A stretch of 64,000 nucleotides of DNA. It comes from Micromonospora sp. NBC_00389 (GTDB lineage: Bacteria > Actinomycetota > Actinomycetes > Mycobacteriales > Micromonosporaceae). The first letter of the stretch is position 1. Each line of letters starts with the position of its first letter. The notes under the pieces were generated by a model that searched no databases, was not told the origin of the DNA, and saw nothing but the letters and a program-made list of their open reading frames with translations. The DNA lies in assembly GCF_036059255.1 (NCBI RefSeq), contig NZ_CP107947.1, positions 2,170,001 to 2,234,000 on the forward strand. Direction: 5' to 3'. Both the position numbers and the translations under genes were made by a program. Of this stretch, positions 40,498 to 49,311 are shown one piece after another.

Positions 40498-41782
40498 CCG
40501 TGCCGTCCAGCGCCGCGTCGGTGGCGCCCGCTGCGCCAATGGCGTCGCGGTCCCGCCAGTCCCGGGGCAGCGAGTGGTCCAGTACGTCGTCCACCGTCAC
40601 GGCGCCGACCAGCCGGTTGTTCCGGTCGATCACCGGCATGGCGACCAGGTCGTAGGTGGCCATCCGGCGGGTGATCTCCGGTAGCGGGGTGGTCGGGCGC
40701 AACGGATCGATGTCGTTGACCACCACCTTGCCCAGCAGGTCGGCCGGCGGTTCGCGCAGCAACGCCTGGAAGTGCACCATGCCCAGGTAGCGGCCGGTCG
40801 GGGTGTTCTGCGGGGCCCGGGTCACGAAGACCTGGGCGGCGACGGCGGGGGAGAGCTGCGGCTCCCGGATCCGGGCGAGTGCCTCGGCGACGGTGGCGTC
40901 CGGCGGCAGGATGACCGGCTCCGAGGTCATCACGCTGCCCGCCGTGCCGGGGGTGTACTTGAGCAGCTGGCGCACCGGGTCGGCCTCGTCCGGCTCCATC
41001 AGGTCCAGCAGCACGTCCTGCTCCGGTGGGGGCAGCTCGTTGAGCAGGTCCGCGGCGTCGTCCGGGTCCATCTCCTCCAGCACGTCGGCGGCCCGTTCCC
41101 GGTCCAGCGCGGCGAGGATCTCCACCTGGTCGTGCTCCGGCAGCTCGCTGAGTACGTCGGCGAGCCGCTCGTCGTCCAGGGCCGCCGCGACCTCGTTGCG
41201 TCGCGCGTCGGGTAGGTCCTGCAAGGCGTTGGCGAGGTCTGCCGGTCGCATGTCCTCCAGTACGGCGAGCAGGTTCGCCGTACCCCGGTTGTCGGCGATG
41301 CCGCTCAACCCGCGCACCCGGTCCCACTCCACCTGGTGCAGGTGGCCGCGGCGGCTGAGCCTGCCGGTCTGCTCGCGGACCGCGACCCGGGTGAGCGACC
41401 ACTCGCCGCCTCGGGCGCATTCCATGGCGACGTCCACCACCGCGCCGGGCTGGCCGCCCGGTTCGAGCTGCACCCGCCGGTCCAGTAGCTCCTGGAGTAC
41501 CAACAGCTCGTTCGGGCGCTTCTCGAAGCGCCGCAGATTGAGAGTGCCGGAGCCGAGCACGACGGCGTCCGCGTCGATGGACGTGATCCGGTTGATGGAC
41601 AGGAAGATCCGCCGACGCATCGGCATCTCGGCGACCAGGCCCACGACCTCCGGGGGACGCGAGGTCGCCCGCAGCCGGGCAACGGCGTCGCGGACCCGGC
41701 CCACCTGGTCACCGTTCGGGTCGAAGACGGCGACTCCGGCGAGACGGGCGATGTAGACCCGGGTCGGCGTGCTCACGGGCAC
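40490..41782 (-). CDS. soluble MgtE-N/CBS-domain protein without transport domain
   Basis: The 430-aa protein has an N-terminal PRC-barrel-like part (VYIARLAGVAVFDPNGDQVG), the MgtE intracellular N domain made of repeated LEDMRPADLANALQDLP / LSELPEHDQVEILAALD helices (residues ~170-275), then two CBS domains (VMTSEPVILPPDATVAEAL; MATYDLVAMPVIDRNNRLVG). Full MgtE transporters continue with five membrane helices, which are missing here. The coupled DUF1003 gene encodes two helices, so the two proteins could act as a complex. The family member in M. tuberculosis is Rv1232c. GTG start at 41782; GTG 41776 is also possible. Confidence 0.9.
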   Translation of the reverse strand: MPVSTPTRVYIARLAGVAVFDPNGDQVGRVRDAVARLRATSRPPEVVGLVAEMPMRRRIFLSINRITSIDADAVVLGSGTLNLRRFEKRPNELLVLQELLDRRVQLEPGGQPGAVVDVAMECARGGEWSLTRVAVREQTGRLSRRGHLHQVEWDRVRGLSGIADNRGTANLLAVLEDMRPADLANALQDLPDARRNEVAAALDDERLADVLSELPEHDQVEILAALDRERAADVLEEMDPDDAADLLNELPPPEQDVLLDLMEPDEADPVRQLLKYTPGTAGSVMTSEPVILPPDATVAEALARIREPQLSPAVAAQVFVTRAPQNTPTGRYLGMVHFQALLREPPADLLGKVVVNDIDPLRPTTPLPEITRRMATYDLVAMPVIDRNNRLVGAVTVDDVLDHSLPRDWRDRDAIGAAGATDAALDGTDG

Positions 41783-41809
41783 CAGCCTAAGCGCCTAGTG
41801 TTTATCAAC

Positions 41810-42679
41810 ATGTCGACCTTGGCCTACGAGATCGTGGACGTCTTCACCGACCGCCCCTTCGCCGGCAACCCGCTGGCCGTGGTGTTTGGCGCGGAGGCGT
41901 TGGCCACCGAGCAGATGCAGGCGCTCGCGCTGGAGTTCAATCTCTCCGAGACCGTGTTCGTGCTGCCCCCGACCCAGTTCGGCGCCACCTACCGGGCACG
42001 GATCTTCACGCCGGTCGAGGAGTTGCCGTTCGCCGGGCACCCCAGCGTCGGCGCGGCGGTCACCGCGAGCCGGCGCGGAATGTTCGGTGTGGGGCAGGTC
42101 ACCCAGGAGTGCGGCGCCGGCGTGCTGCCGATCGAGGTGACCGCGTCCGGGGCGACGCTGACCGGTGGCAGCGCCACGCTCGGCCCCGAGTTGGACCCGG
42201 AGCCGCTGCTGGAGATCGCCGGGCTGGTCGCGGACGACCACGCCGGGCCCGCACCACGGGTCGCCGGCTGCGGGCTGGAGTTCCCGTACCTGCCGGTGCG
42301 GCCGGAGTCGGTGGCCCGGGCGCGGGTGAACCCGGCGGCGGCGGAGCGGTACGGGGTGGCGCATGTCAGCGTCTTCTCCTGGGACCCCACCGCGCAAACC
42401 GCGCACGCCCGGGTCTTCGTGCCGGGGCTCGGCGTACCGGAGGACCCGGCGACCGGCTCGGCGGCGCTCGGTCTCGGTGTCTGGCTGGTGGCCAGCGGCC
42501 TGCTGCCCGGCGACGGGCTGTCCCGCTACGCGGTGCGCCAGGGTGTGGAGATGAACCGTCCGTCCGCGTTGTCCTGCACGGTCACGGCGGCGAACGGCGT
42601 GGCGGTCGGCGCGACCGTCGCCGGCCAGGTGATGCCGGTGGCGCGCGGCGAGATCGCCGTGCCACCCTTCGTGGGCTGA
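41810..42679 (+). CDS. PhzF-family isomerase
   Basis: The 289-aa protein has the diaminopimelate-epimerase-like double fold of PhzF: VDVFTDRPFAGNPLAVV at the start, the catalytic-type Glu in FNLSETVFV, the EELPFAGHPSVGAA block and DPATGSAALGLGVWL. Such enzymes isomerise trans-2,3-dihydro-3-hydroxyanthranilate or related acids. No phenazine genes are near, so the substrate is unknown. The ATG at 41810 (MSTLAYEIVD) is chosen over GTG 41798. Divergent from the MgtE-like gene. Confidence 0.92.
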   Translation: MSTLAYEIVDVFTDRPFAGNPLAVVFGAEALATEQMQALALEFNLSETVFVLPPTQFGATYRARIFTPVEELPFAGHPSVGAAVTASRRGMFGVGQVTQECGAGVLPIEVTASGATLTGGSATLGPELDPEPLLEIAGLVADDHAGPAPRVAGCGLEFPYLPVRPESVARARVNPAAAERYGVAHVSVFSWDPTAQTAHARVFVPGLGVPEDPATGSAALGLGVWLVASGLLPGDGLSRYAVRQGVEMNRPSALSCTVTAANGVAVGATVAGQVMPVARGEIAVPPFVG

Positions 42680-42714
42680 CCGGTGCGGAGGTGTCCATGC
42701 GGGAGAATGCGGGT

Positions 42715-43227
42715 GTGACGAACGAGGATGCCCCCGGTGGCACGCCGCTGGTCGACGAGGCGATGAAGAAGGCCGCCGTGGCCTGGGTCAGCGTGCCCGG
42801 CGGTCCGGCGCTCGCGCTCTGGTGCGCGCCGCTGGAGGGCGCGTTGTTCGTGGTCAGCGGGCCGGGCGAGCAGGCCGCGCCCGGGCTGGCCGACGCGACC
42901 GAGGCACAGGTCACGCTGCGCGGCGACCACGGCGGCCGGATCGTCACCTGGCCCGCCCAGGTGACCCGGGTGCAGCCGGGCACCGAGGCGTGGGACACCA
43001 CCGCGCCGCTGGTGGCGGGGAAGCGGCTCAACGCGTCCGGTCCTACCGCCGACCTGGTGGCCCGGTGGGCCGCAGACGGCTGCGCGGTGAACCGGCTCGC
43101 CCCGGCCGGCGAGCCGCTGGCCGGCGCCGACCTGCCGGCCGACGCGCAGGCCGAGCCGCCCCGGGACAGCCCGGCGGTACGGGCCACCCGCAAGCCGTTC
43201 CGCCTGCACCGGGTCCGCCGCCGCTGA
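42715..43227 (+). CDS. conserved hypothetical protein (170 aa)
   Basis: No family was recognised. The protein is soluble, starts VTNEDAPGGTPLVDEAMKKA, has a beta-rich middle (LALWCAPLEGALFVVSGPGE, AQVTLRGDHGGRIVTW) and ends with a basic tail RKPFRLHRVRRR. The middle part reads somewhat like a split-barrel flavin-binding fold, which is a guess. The GTG at 42715 has GGAGA upstream; ATG 42697 is an alternative. It follows the PhzF gene by 35 bases and may be co-transcribed. The HAD gene converges on it. Confidence 0.7.
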   Translation: MTNEDAPGGTPLVDEAMKKAAVAWVSVPGGPALALWCAPLEGALFVVSGPGEQAAPGLADATEAQVTLRGDHGGRIVTWPAQVTRVQPGTEAWDTTAPLVAGKRLNASGPTADLVARWAADGCAVNRLAPAGEPLAGADLPADAQAEPPRDSPAVRATRKPFRLHRVRRR

Positions 43228-43236
43228 CCCAGCGTC

Positions 43237-43944
43237 TCAGCCGGCCCCGGCACCGACGACCTGGGCGTCGATGAGGTCGAGCACCTCGCGCAGCGTGCCG
43301 AGCGTCGGTCCACGCCACTCCCGGTCGGCGTTGAACACCATGTGCTCGCCGAGGTCGGGCGCGGCGAGCCGGACCGCGGTCATCCCGGCCCGCTCGGCGC
43401 CGGTCAGTTCCTGGCTGCCGCCGTCGCCGACGTACAGGCAGTCCTGCGGCGCCAGCCCGAGCCGCTGGCACGCCGTCAGGTACAGCGCCGGGTCCGGCTT
43501 GCACTGTCCGACCTGCACCGAGAAGACCCGCACGTCGAGCAGCGGGGCGACCGCGAGCTGCGGCAGGAAGGCCGGCAGTTCGTGCGTACAGTCGCTGATC
43601 ACGCCGGTGCGCAGGCCGCGCTGGCGCAGCGCCGCCAACACGGGCACCGCGTCGGCCCGCAGCCGGGTGTCCGCGCGCACCGCCCGGTGCCGGGACGCCA
43701 CCGCCGCGCGCACCGCATGGTCGCTTGGGTGTACGCCGGCCTGGGCGCACACCCAACGCAGCGTCGCCTCCGCGTTGCCGAGCCGGCCGGTGGCCCGCTC
43801 GTAGTACGTGCGGTTGAGCACCTCGGTCAGCGTGTCGGTGGGGCAGCCGAGCAGCTCGGCGGTGCCGAGATGTGCGACGCCGCGCTGCACCGAACGGGTC
43901 AGTGTGCCGAAGAAATCGAACAGCACAGCCTGGTAGCTGGGCAT
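43237..43944 (-). CDS. HAD-superfamily hydrolase
   Basis: The 235-aa protein has HAD motif I LFDFFGTL with nucleophile Asp10, motif II TGVISDCT, motif III Lys in VGQCKPDPALY and motif IV YVGDGGSQELTGAERAGM. The second Asp of motif I (DxD) is Phe12, so the general acid of classical phosphatases is absent; the protein may be a dehalogenase-like or otherwise altered HAD enzyme. The ATG at 43944 is used because motif I begins nine residues later. It stands alone between the hypothetical gene and the EamA exporter. Confidence 0.88.
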   Translation of the reverse strand: MPSYQAVLFDFFGTLTRSVQRGVAHLGTAELLGCPTDTLTEVLNRTYYERATGRLGNAEATLRWVCAQAGVHPSDHAVRAAVASRHRAVRADTRLRADAVPVLAALRQRGLRTGVISDCTHELPAFLPQLAVAPLLDVRVFSVQVGQCKPDPALYLTACQRLGLAPQDCLYVGDGGSQELTGAERAGMTAVRLAAPDLGEHMVFNADREWRGPTLGTLREVLDLIDAQVVGAGAG

Positions 43945-44050
43945 GGGGGAGCGCCTCCGGGCGGTCGGGGGGTCGCCGGCGCGGACCTGCGTGATCGTAA
44001 CGGAGTGCTGACGTTCCGTGGTGTCCGCGGTCGTGTGAGGATTCCTACTC

Positions 44051-45013
44051 GTGCCATCTCCTTCGCCTCGCCCGCCCCTGGATCCGCTGACCACCGGCGC
44101 CGTCGGCCTGGCCGTGGTCGCCGTGTCGTCGTCCGCGCCGTTGATCGCCTACGCCGCCGCTCCAGCGCTGGCCATCGCGTTCTGGCGCAACCTGCTCGCG
44201 GTGGCCGTGCTGAGCCCCTTCTCGCTGGCCCGGCGCCGCGCCGAGTTCCGCAGGCTGACCGTGGGTGTGGGCCGGCGGGAGGGGCTGTTCTGCGTACTCT
44301 CCGGGGTCGCGCTGGCCGCGCACTTCGCCACCTGGATGCCGAGCGCGCAGCTCACCTCGGTCGCCACGGCCACCGCCCTGGTCGCCACCCAGCCGGTCTG
44401 GCAGGGGCTGATCGCCCGCGCCCAGGGCCGCCGGCTGCCCCGGGTGGTCTGGATCGGCATCGCGGTGGCGGTGGGCGGCGCGGTGATCGCCACCGGCGCG
44501 GACGTCGGCATCTCCGGGCGGGCCGTCCTCGGTGACCTGCTGGCCGTGACCGGCGGCATCTTCGCGGCCGTCTACACGGCGTTCGGCGAACGGGCCCGGG
44601 CCAGCATCAGCACCACCACGTACACCACCATCTGCTATGGGATCTGCGCGCTGATCCTGCTGGTGGTCTGCCTGCTCGGCGGCGTGCGGATGACCGGCTT
44701 CGACGGGCGCACCTGGCTGGCCATCCTGGCGCTGGTGGCCGGCGCCCAACTGCTCGGCCACTCGATGTTCAACTACGCCCTGCACCGGATCCCGGCGACC
44801 ACGGTCAGCGTGCTGATCCTGCTGGAGGTGCCCGGCGCCGCCCTGCTCGCCTGGGTCTGGCTGGATCAGCTGCCCCGCCCGTACGCGCTGCTGGGGATGG
44901 CGCTGCTGCTGGTCGGGGTCGCGGTGGTGGTGCTCGGCGGCGCCCGGGCCGGTCGCCGCGCCACGCCGCCGCCAACCCCGCTCCCCGCCGACGCCGCCCC
45001 GCTGGGCGACTGA
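44051..45013 (+). CDS. EamA/DMT-superfamily transporter
   Basis: The 320-aa protein has about ten membrane helices in two EamA repeats, from GAVGLAVVAVSSSAPLIAYA and LLAVTGGIFAAVYTAFGER. The second repeat ends with LLEVPGAALLAWVWLDQLP. It is a second exporter of the family that also holds the 6605-7546 gene; the two differ clearly in sequence. The GTG at 44051 starts it. The tail is Arg/Pro-rich. Substrate unknown. It precedes the sigma factor gene on the same strand with a gap of about 100 bases. Confidence 0.88.
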   Translation: MPSPSPRPPLDPLTTGAVGLAVVAVSSSAPLIAYAAAPALAIAFWRNLLAVAVLSPFSLARRRAEFRRLTVGVGRREGLFCVLSGVALAAHFATWMPSAQLTSVATATALVATQPVWQGLIARAQGRRLPRVVWIGIAVAVGGAVIATGADVGISGRAVLGDLLAVTGGIFAAVYTAFGERARASISTTTYTTICYGICALILLVVCLLGGVRMTGFDGRTWLAILALVAGAQLLGHSMFNYALHRIPATTVSVLILLEVPGAALLAWVWLDQLPRPYALLGMALLLVGVAVVVLGGARAGRRATPPPTPLPADAAPLGD

Positions 45014-45115
45014 CCGCCCGGCGCCTGGCGGATCCAGGACGATCGAGAAATGTGGGCACCGGCTCCCTCCGCGGCGGGCCCGCCCAGCGTCTGTCCGGGT
45101 GAGGAGGGCGATCCG

Positions 45116-45640
45116 TTGACGACTGAGGACCGCACCCGGGACGGCTTCGCCGACTTCGTCCGGGCGGAGACCGCCGGGCTGACCCGGTTCGCGTACCTGC
45201 TGACCGGTGATCGGCACCACGCCGAGGATCTGGTTCAGGTGGCGCTGGCGCGGGTGGCGGTGCGGTGGGAACGGATCGACGATCCGGCCGCATACCTGCG
45301 TCGGGTGCTGTGCACACAGGCGGCCAGCTGGTGGCGGTGGCGGCGGGCCCGGCCGCCGGAGCGGCTGGGCGCCGCGCTACCGGAGCGGACCGGTCCGGGC
45401 GACGACACCGACCTGCGGCTGGTGCTGCGGGCGGCGCTGGACCGGCTGACCGTACGCCAGCGCGCGGTCCTGGTCCTGCGCTACTACGAGGATCGCACCG
45501 AGACGGAGACCGCCGTGCTGCTCGGCTGTCGGGTCGGCACCGTGAAGAGCCAGACCCGCCACGCCCTCGGGCGGCTGCGTGTCCTCGCCCCCGAGTTGGC
45601 CGAGCTGGTCGGCCGTAGCCCGCAGGAGGTGGCCGGATGA
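45116..45640 (+). CDS. SigE-family (ECF) RNA polymerase sigma factor
   Basis: The 174-aa protein has region 2 (FADFVRAETAGLTRFAYLLTGD, HAEDLVQVALARV, PAAYLRRVLCTQAASWW) and region 4 (LDRLTVRQRAVLVLRYYEDR, CRVGTVKSQTRHALGRLR), the SigE-70 subfamily. The TTG at 45116 is chosen because GAGGAGG lies nine bases before it. The gene overlaps the next by ATGA, so its membrane-anchored partner is co-translated. That pairing is inferred to be a sigma factor with its membrane controller. Confidence 0.92.
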   Translation: MTTEDRTRDGFADFVRAETAGLTRFAYLLTGDRHHAEDLVQVALARVAVRWERIDDPAAYLRRVLCTQAASWWRWRRARPPERLGAALPERTGPGDDTDLRLVLRAALDRLTVRQRAVLVLRYYEDRTETETAVLLGCRVGTVKSQTRHALGRLRVLAPELAELVGRSPQEVAG

Positions 45641-47052
45641 CCGCCCGGCTCTCCGAGGCGCTGCGCCGCCTCGCCGACGACGTGCCGCCGGCCGCCGTAC
45701 CGGAAGGGCTCTTCGACGCGGCCCGCACCCGGCACCGCCGCCGGCGGGCGGCCGTGGCCGGCGCGTTCGCCGTCCTGGTCCTGCTTCTTGGCACCGGGTA
45801 CGCGTTGCACCCGGTGTCCCTGCCGGCGCCTGCTGGCCCGTATTCAGACGCACCCGGCCTGCCGACCCGACTCGTCGACCCGCCGCTGCGTACCGCCACG
45901 GTGCGGGACTCGGCACCCGGGGCGGCGGCCATGCTCTTCGGCGGTCCGGCCGTGCGCACCGACTGGTTCGAGACCCGAATGGGTGTGGTGGCCGCCGACG
46001 CCGACCGGTATCGGGTGCTGGACGCCGGTCCGCTCGTCCCGGGCTTCGACGCGCTGCTCTCCCCGGACGGCCGGTACGCCTGGATCGGCGCGTCACTGCT
46101 GGACCTGACGTCCGGACGGTTCACCCCGGACCGTACGGACGGGTACCCGCTCGCCTTCGCGCCGGATGGTGAGCGGCTCGTGTACGCCGACGATGAGGCC
46201 ACGTTCACCCCGCCGAACACGTACACCACCCCGTACGTCGGGGTCTACGACCGGGAGCTTCGGACGGACGTGCTGCGGGTGCCGGTGGGTACCGCCTGGA
46301 TTCCGCCGGGACGCACGGCGGCGCTCTCCCCGGACGGCGGCGAGCTGGCCCTCCAGGTTCGCGACGAGGTCTGGCTCACCCGGGTCGCCGACGCCGGCGC
46401 CGACCGTGCCGCCGAGCCGTACCGGAAGCTGCCGCTGGCGGGCGGCCGGCTCGCCGGGGCCGGGTCCTGGCTGCCGGACGGGCGGTCGGTGGCCGTCCTG
46501 AGCCGGTCCACCTGCACCGACTGTCCGGTGCCGTCCTACCGGCGTACCTGGACGCTGGCCCTGCGGTCCATCGTCGACGACACACCGCAGGCCGGCCAGG
46601 CCTTTCCGCCGCTGCGCTCCCGTACGTTCGTGCAACTGCTCGGCTGGCGTTCGGCGGACGAAGCGGTCGCGCTGGTCGGCGTGCCCGGCCCGGAGGCGGT
46701 CGACCGGCCGGAGGACCACGACATCTCCTGGGGTCCCTATCACGAGCCCGGCACGAGCTCGGTGGAACTCGTGGTGCTGCGCCGGGGCGCACCCGCGCCG
46801 GAGGTGCTCTTCCACACTCCGGAAGGCATCACCGACCTGACGGTCGCCGCCGACCTCGCGGTCGACGGCGCGATACGCGAGGCTGGCCGCCCCGACTACG
46901 GACCGTTGCCGTTCTGGCTGCTCGCCGTGGGGTTCGTCGTGGCGCTCGTGGTCGCCCTGCCCGTGCTGTCGCTGTTGCGGCGCTGGCATGGTCGACGGCT
47001 CCACCGGCGCGTCGAGGCCGTACCCCCGCAGCCGCATCCCGACAACGGCTAG
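45637..47052 (+). CDS. membrane-anchored partner of the SigE-family sigma factor, beta-propeller-like
   Basis: The 471-aa protein has a ~38-residue cytosolic start (LSEALRRLADDVPPAAVPEG), a helix at ~39-55 (AAVAGAFAVLVLLLGTGYAL), then ~370 outside residues with repeated SPDGxYAWIG / APDGERLVYA / SPDGGELALQV units typical of TolB/WD40-like propellers. A second helix follows (~420-445). It lacks a zinc anti-sigma motif. Overlap with the sigma gene (ATGA) supports a partner role. It overlaps the convergent 47049-47324 gene by four bases. Confidence 0.75.
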   Translation: MTARLSEALRRLADDVPPAAVPEGLFDAARTRHRRRRAAVAGAFAVLVLLLGTGYALHPVSLPAPAGPYSDAPGLPTRLVDPPLRTATVRDSAPGAAAMLFGGPAVRTDWFETRMGVVAADADRYRVLDAGPLVPGFDALLSPDGRYAWIGASLLDLTSGRFTPDRTDGYPLAFAPDGERLVYADDEATFTPPNTYTTPYVGVYDRELRTDVLRVPVGTAWIPPGRTAALSPDGGELALQVRDEVWLTRVADAGADRAAEPYRKLPLAGGRLAGAGSWLPDGRSVAVLSRSTCTDCPVPSYRRTWTLALRSIVDDTPQAGQAFPPLRSRTFVQLLGWRSADEAVALVGVPGPEAVDRPEDHDISWGPYHEPGTSSVELVVLRRGAPAPEVLFHTPEGITDLTVAADLAVDGAIREAGRPDYGPLPFWLLAVGFVVALVVALPVLSLLRRWHGRRLHRRVEAVPPQPHPDNG

Positions 47053-47324
47053 CCCTCGTGCACCTCGATCACCCGGGTGGTCGGCGCGGCTTCGCCGAGG
47101 CCGGCGCGCAGCGCCGCCCGCTCCGGGTCGGCGAGGAACGCCTCGTACCCGGCTCGGGCGTCGAACCCGATCAGGTGGACCTCGGTCCGCCCGTCGGTGC
47201 CGCGCAGCCGCCGTTCCAGCCGGCCGCCGTGCCGCCCGAGCAGGGCCAGCACCATGTCCTCGTAACGCTGCCCGGCAGCCTCGGCTCCGGCGGAGAACTC
47301 GACCAGCGCGACCAGATTCAGCAT
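47049..47324 (-). CDS. DUF1330-like dimeric alpha/beta-barrel protein
   Basis: The 91-aa protein reads as a ferredoxin-like alpha-beta fold: LNLVALVEFSAGAEAAGQRY, EVHLIGFDARAGYEAFLADP and TTRVIEVHEG. This matches small dimeric alpha/beta-barrel proteins such as DUF1330 or EthD-like families. No active-site residue is evident. It follows the SDR gene by nine bases on the same strand, so the two are likely one operon. Confidence 0.75.
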   Translation of the reverse strand: MLNLVALVEFSAGAEAAGQRYEDMVLALLGRHGGRLERRLRGTDGRTEVHLIGFDARAGYEAFLADPERAALRAGLGEAAPTTRVIEVHEG

Positions 47325-47333
47325 GACGGCACC

Positions 47334-48179
47334 CTATTCGGCGATGCCGACGGCCTTGGCGCTGGCCGCCCAGAGTCGGGCCGCGAGCTGCGGATCGGCG
47401 GCTTTGCGGTACGGCTGGCGCAACCGACGGTCGGCGTAGTAGCCACCGTCGACCAGTCGAGCCGGGGCCTGGTTGGCGAGCCAGACGAGGGTCTCGGCGC
47501 CCTTCTCGGGGCTGCGGAACGGCAGGATCCGCATGCCGAGGGCGACCACCCGACTGTCGTTGGCGAACCGGGTCCGCACCACTCCCGGGTGGAAGCTGTG
47601 TGCCGGGATGTCCGGCCAACGGCGGGCAGCCTCGGCGGTGAACAGGATGTTCGCCTGCTTGCTCGTGCCGTACGCGACCAGCGGCCGGTAGCGACGCAGC
47701 GGCTTGTTCAGGTCGTCCGGGTCCAACGCGCCGCTGCGGTGCGCTCCGGAGGCGGTGACCACGATCCGGCCGATCCGGTCGGCGAGCAGGTTGGTCAGCA
47801 GGAACGGGGCCAGGTGGTTGGCCTGGATCGACAGCTCGAAGCCGTCGACGGTGGTGAGCGGTTGGAGCGCGATCGCACCCGCGTTGTTGGCCAGCACGTC
47901 GATCCGGTCGTACGCCTCCCGCAGCCGCTCGGCGAGGCGGCGCACGTCATCCAGCACGGCGAAGTCGGCCCGGAACAGCTCCGGACGCTCGCCCGAGTTC
48001 TCCCGTACCCGTTCCGCCGCGGCCTGCAAGCGGGCCGGGTCCCGCCCGACCAGCACCAACCGGTCACCACGGCACGCCAGGTTGACGGCGGCGGCCAGCC
48101 CAATGCCGGAGCTGGCCCCGGTCACCACCACCAGTCGACGCTCAGTGAGATCTTCCACAGGTCCATTCACCCCGGTCAT
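47334..48179 (-). CDS. short-chain dehydrogenase/reductase (retinol-dehydrogenase-like)
   Basis: The 281-aa protein has the classical SDR motifs: TGASSGIG (residues ~20-27) for the cofactor, NNAGA (~97-101), a Ser-containing VTASGAHRSG strand and the YGTSKQAN catalytic Tyr/Lys. NAD(P)H preference is likely NADPH given the VGRDPARL strand. Substrate unknown. It is the first gene of a two-gene unit with the DUF1330-like protein and is divergent from the CitE-type lyase gene at 48288. Confidence 0.9.
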   Translation of the reverse strand: MTGVNGPVEDLTERRLVVVTGASSGIGLAAAVNLACRGDRLVLVGRDPARLQAAAERVRENSGERPELFRADFAVLDDVRRLAERLREAYDRIDVLANNAGAIALQPLTTVDGFELSIQANHLAPFLLTNLLADRIGRIVVTASGAHRSGALDPDDLNKPLRRYRPLVAYGTSKQANILFTAEAARRWPDIPAHSFHPGVVRTRFANDSRVVALGMRILPFRSPEKGAETLVWLANQAPARLVDGGYYADRRLRQPYRKAADPQLAARLWAASAKAVGIAE

Positions 48180-48287
48180 GGCGCGAGGTTACCGTGGCGT
48201 CACCACGCCCTTTGGGATCGTTAAGTTTCTCGGATCTGTCATCAGGTGGCGTCGGCGTGCCCGCCGGACGCTGGAAGGAGTCCATCC

Positions 48288-49244
48288 ATGGCCGCAGTCG
48301 GTCGTCCCCGTCGGTCCTGCCTCGCCGTACCGGGTTCCAGCGTCAAGATGCTCGGCAAGGCGCAGGGACTCCCGGCCGACCAGGTCTTCCTCGACCTGGA
48401 GGACGCCGTCGCCCCGCTGGCCAAGCCGGATGCGCGCAAGAACATCGTGGCCGCGCTCAACGAGGGTGACTGGGCCGGCAAGACCCGGGTCGTCCGGGTC
48501 AACGACCTGACCACCCCGTGGACCTACCGCGACGTCATCGAGGTGGTCGAGGGCGCCGGCGCGAACCTGGACTGCATCATGCTGCCGAAGGTGCAGACCG
48601 CCGCTCAGGTGCAGTGGTTGGACCTGACGCTCACCCAGATCGAGAAGACGCTCGGCCTGGAGGTCGGCCGGATCGGTATCGAGGCGCAGATCGAGAACGC
48701 CGCCGGTCTGGTCAATGTGGACGCCATCGCCGCCGCCTCGCCCCGGGTGGAGACCATCATCTTCGGGCCGGCCGACTTCATGGCCTCGATCAACATGAAG
48801 TCGCTGGTGGTCGGCGCGCTGATCCCGGACTACCCGGGCGACCCGTACCACTACATCCTGATGCGGATCCTGATGGCCGCTCGGATGCACGACAAGCAGG
48901 CCATCGACGGCCCGTTCCTGCAGATCCGGGACGTGGACGCCTTCCGCGAGGTGGCCAAGCGCTCGGCGGCGCTGGGCTTCGACGGCAAGTGGGTGCTGCA
49001 CCCGGGCCAGATCGACGCCGCCAACGAGGTCTACCAGCCGGCGCAGTCCGACTACGACCACGCCGAGCTCATCCTGGACGCCTACGAGCACTACACCTCG
49101 GAGGCCGGTGGCCGGCTCGGCGCGGTGATGCTCGGCGACGAGATGATCGACGAGGCGTCCCGCAAGATGGCGCTGGTGGTCTCCGCCAAGGGCCGGGCCG
49201 CCGGCATGAGCCGTACCTCGTCGTTCAACCCGCCGGCGGAGTGA
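48288..49244 (+). CDS. CitE/HpcH-HpaI-family CoA ester lyase (malyl-CoA lyase-like)
   Basis: The 318-aa TIM-barrel enzyme has RRSCLAVPGSSVKMLGKAQG, VFLDLEDAVAP (Mg-binding acids), IMLPKVQTAAQV, IGIEAQIENAAGL (catalytic Glu) and KWVLHPGQIDAANEVY. This is the malyl-CoA/beta-methylmalyl-CoA lyase type rather than true citrate lyase, since no citD/citF genes are near. In Streptomyces such a gene lies with MaoC and acyl-CoA dehydrogenase genes of the ethylmalonyl-CoA pathway, and both enzyme types occur within 12 kb here. AAGGAG precedes the ATG. Confidence 0.9.
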   Translation: MAAVGRPRRSCLAVPGSSVKMLGKAQGLPADQVFLDLEDAVAPLAKPDARKNIVAALNEGDWAGKTRVVRVNDLTTPWTYRDVIEVVEGAGANLDCIMLPKVQTAAQVQWLDLTLTQIEKTLGLEVGRIGIEAQIENAAGLVNVDAIAAASPRVETIIFGPADFMASINMKSLVVGALIPDYPGDPYHYILMRILMAARMHDKQAIDGPFLQIRDVDAFREVAKRSAALGFDGKWVLHPGQIDAANEVYQPAQSDYDHAELILDAYEHYTSEAGGRLGAVMLGDEMIDEASRKMALVVSAKGRAAGMSRTSSFNPPAE

Positions 49245-49251
49245 GTGCGCT

Positions 49252-49288
49252 GGGCCGGGACGACCGCCAGCGGCGGTCGTCCCGGCCC
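49252..49288. terminator. very strong bidirectional hairpin after the lyase gene
   Basis: A 17-bp perfect stem (49252-49268 with 49272-49288) and a three-base loop AGC, between the convergent lyase and DUF4190 genes. Confidence 0.9.
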
Positions 49289-49311
49289 CGGTACGCCGGC
49301 CCGCTCACCGA

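Noticed and set aside
44045..45220. 391-aa minus-strand frame opposite the EamA exporter
   Set aside because: Antisense shadow rich in Gln, Gly and His; the plus strand has the membrane protein.
46093..47619. 508-aa minus-strand frame opposite the sigma-partner gene and into the SDR gene
   Set aside because: Antisense shadow without motifs; conflicts with three well-supported genes.
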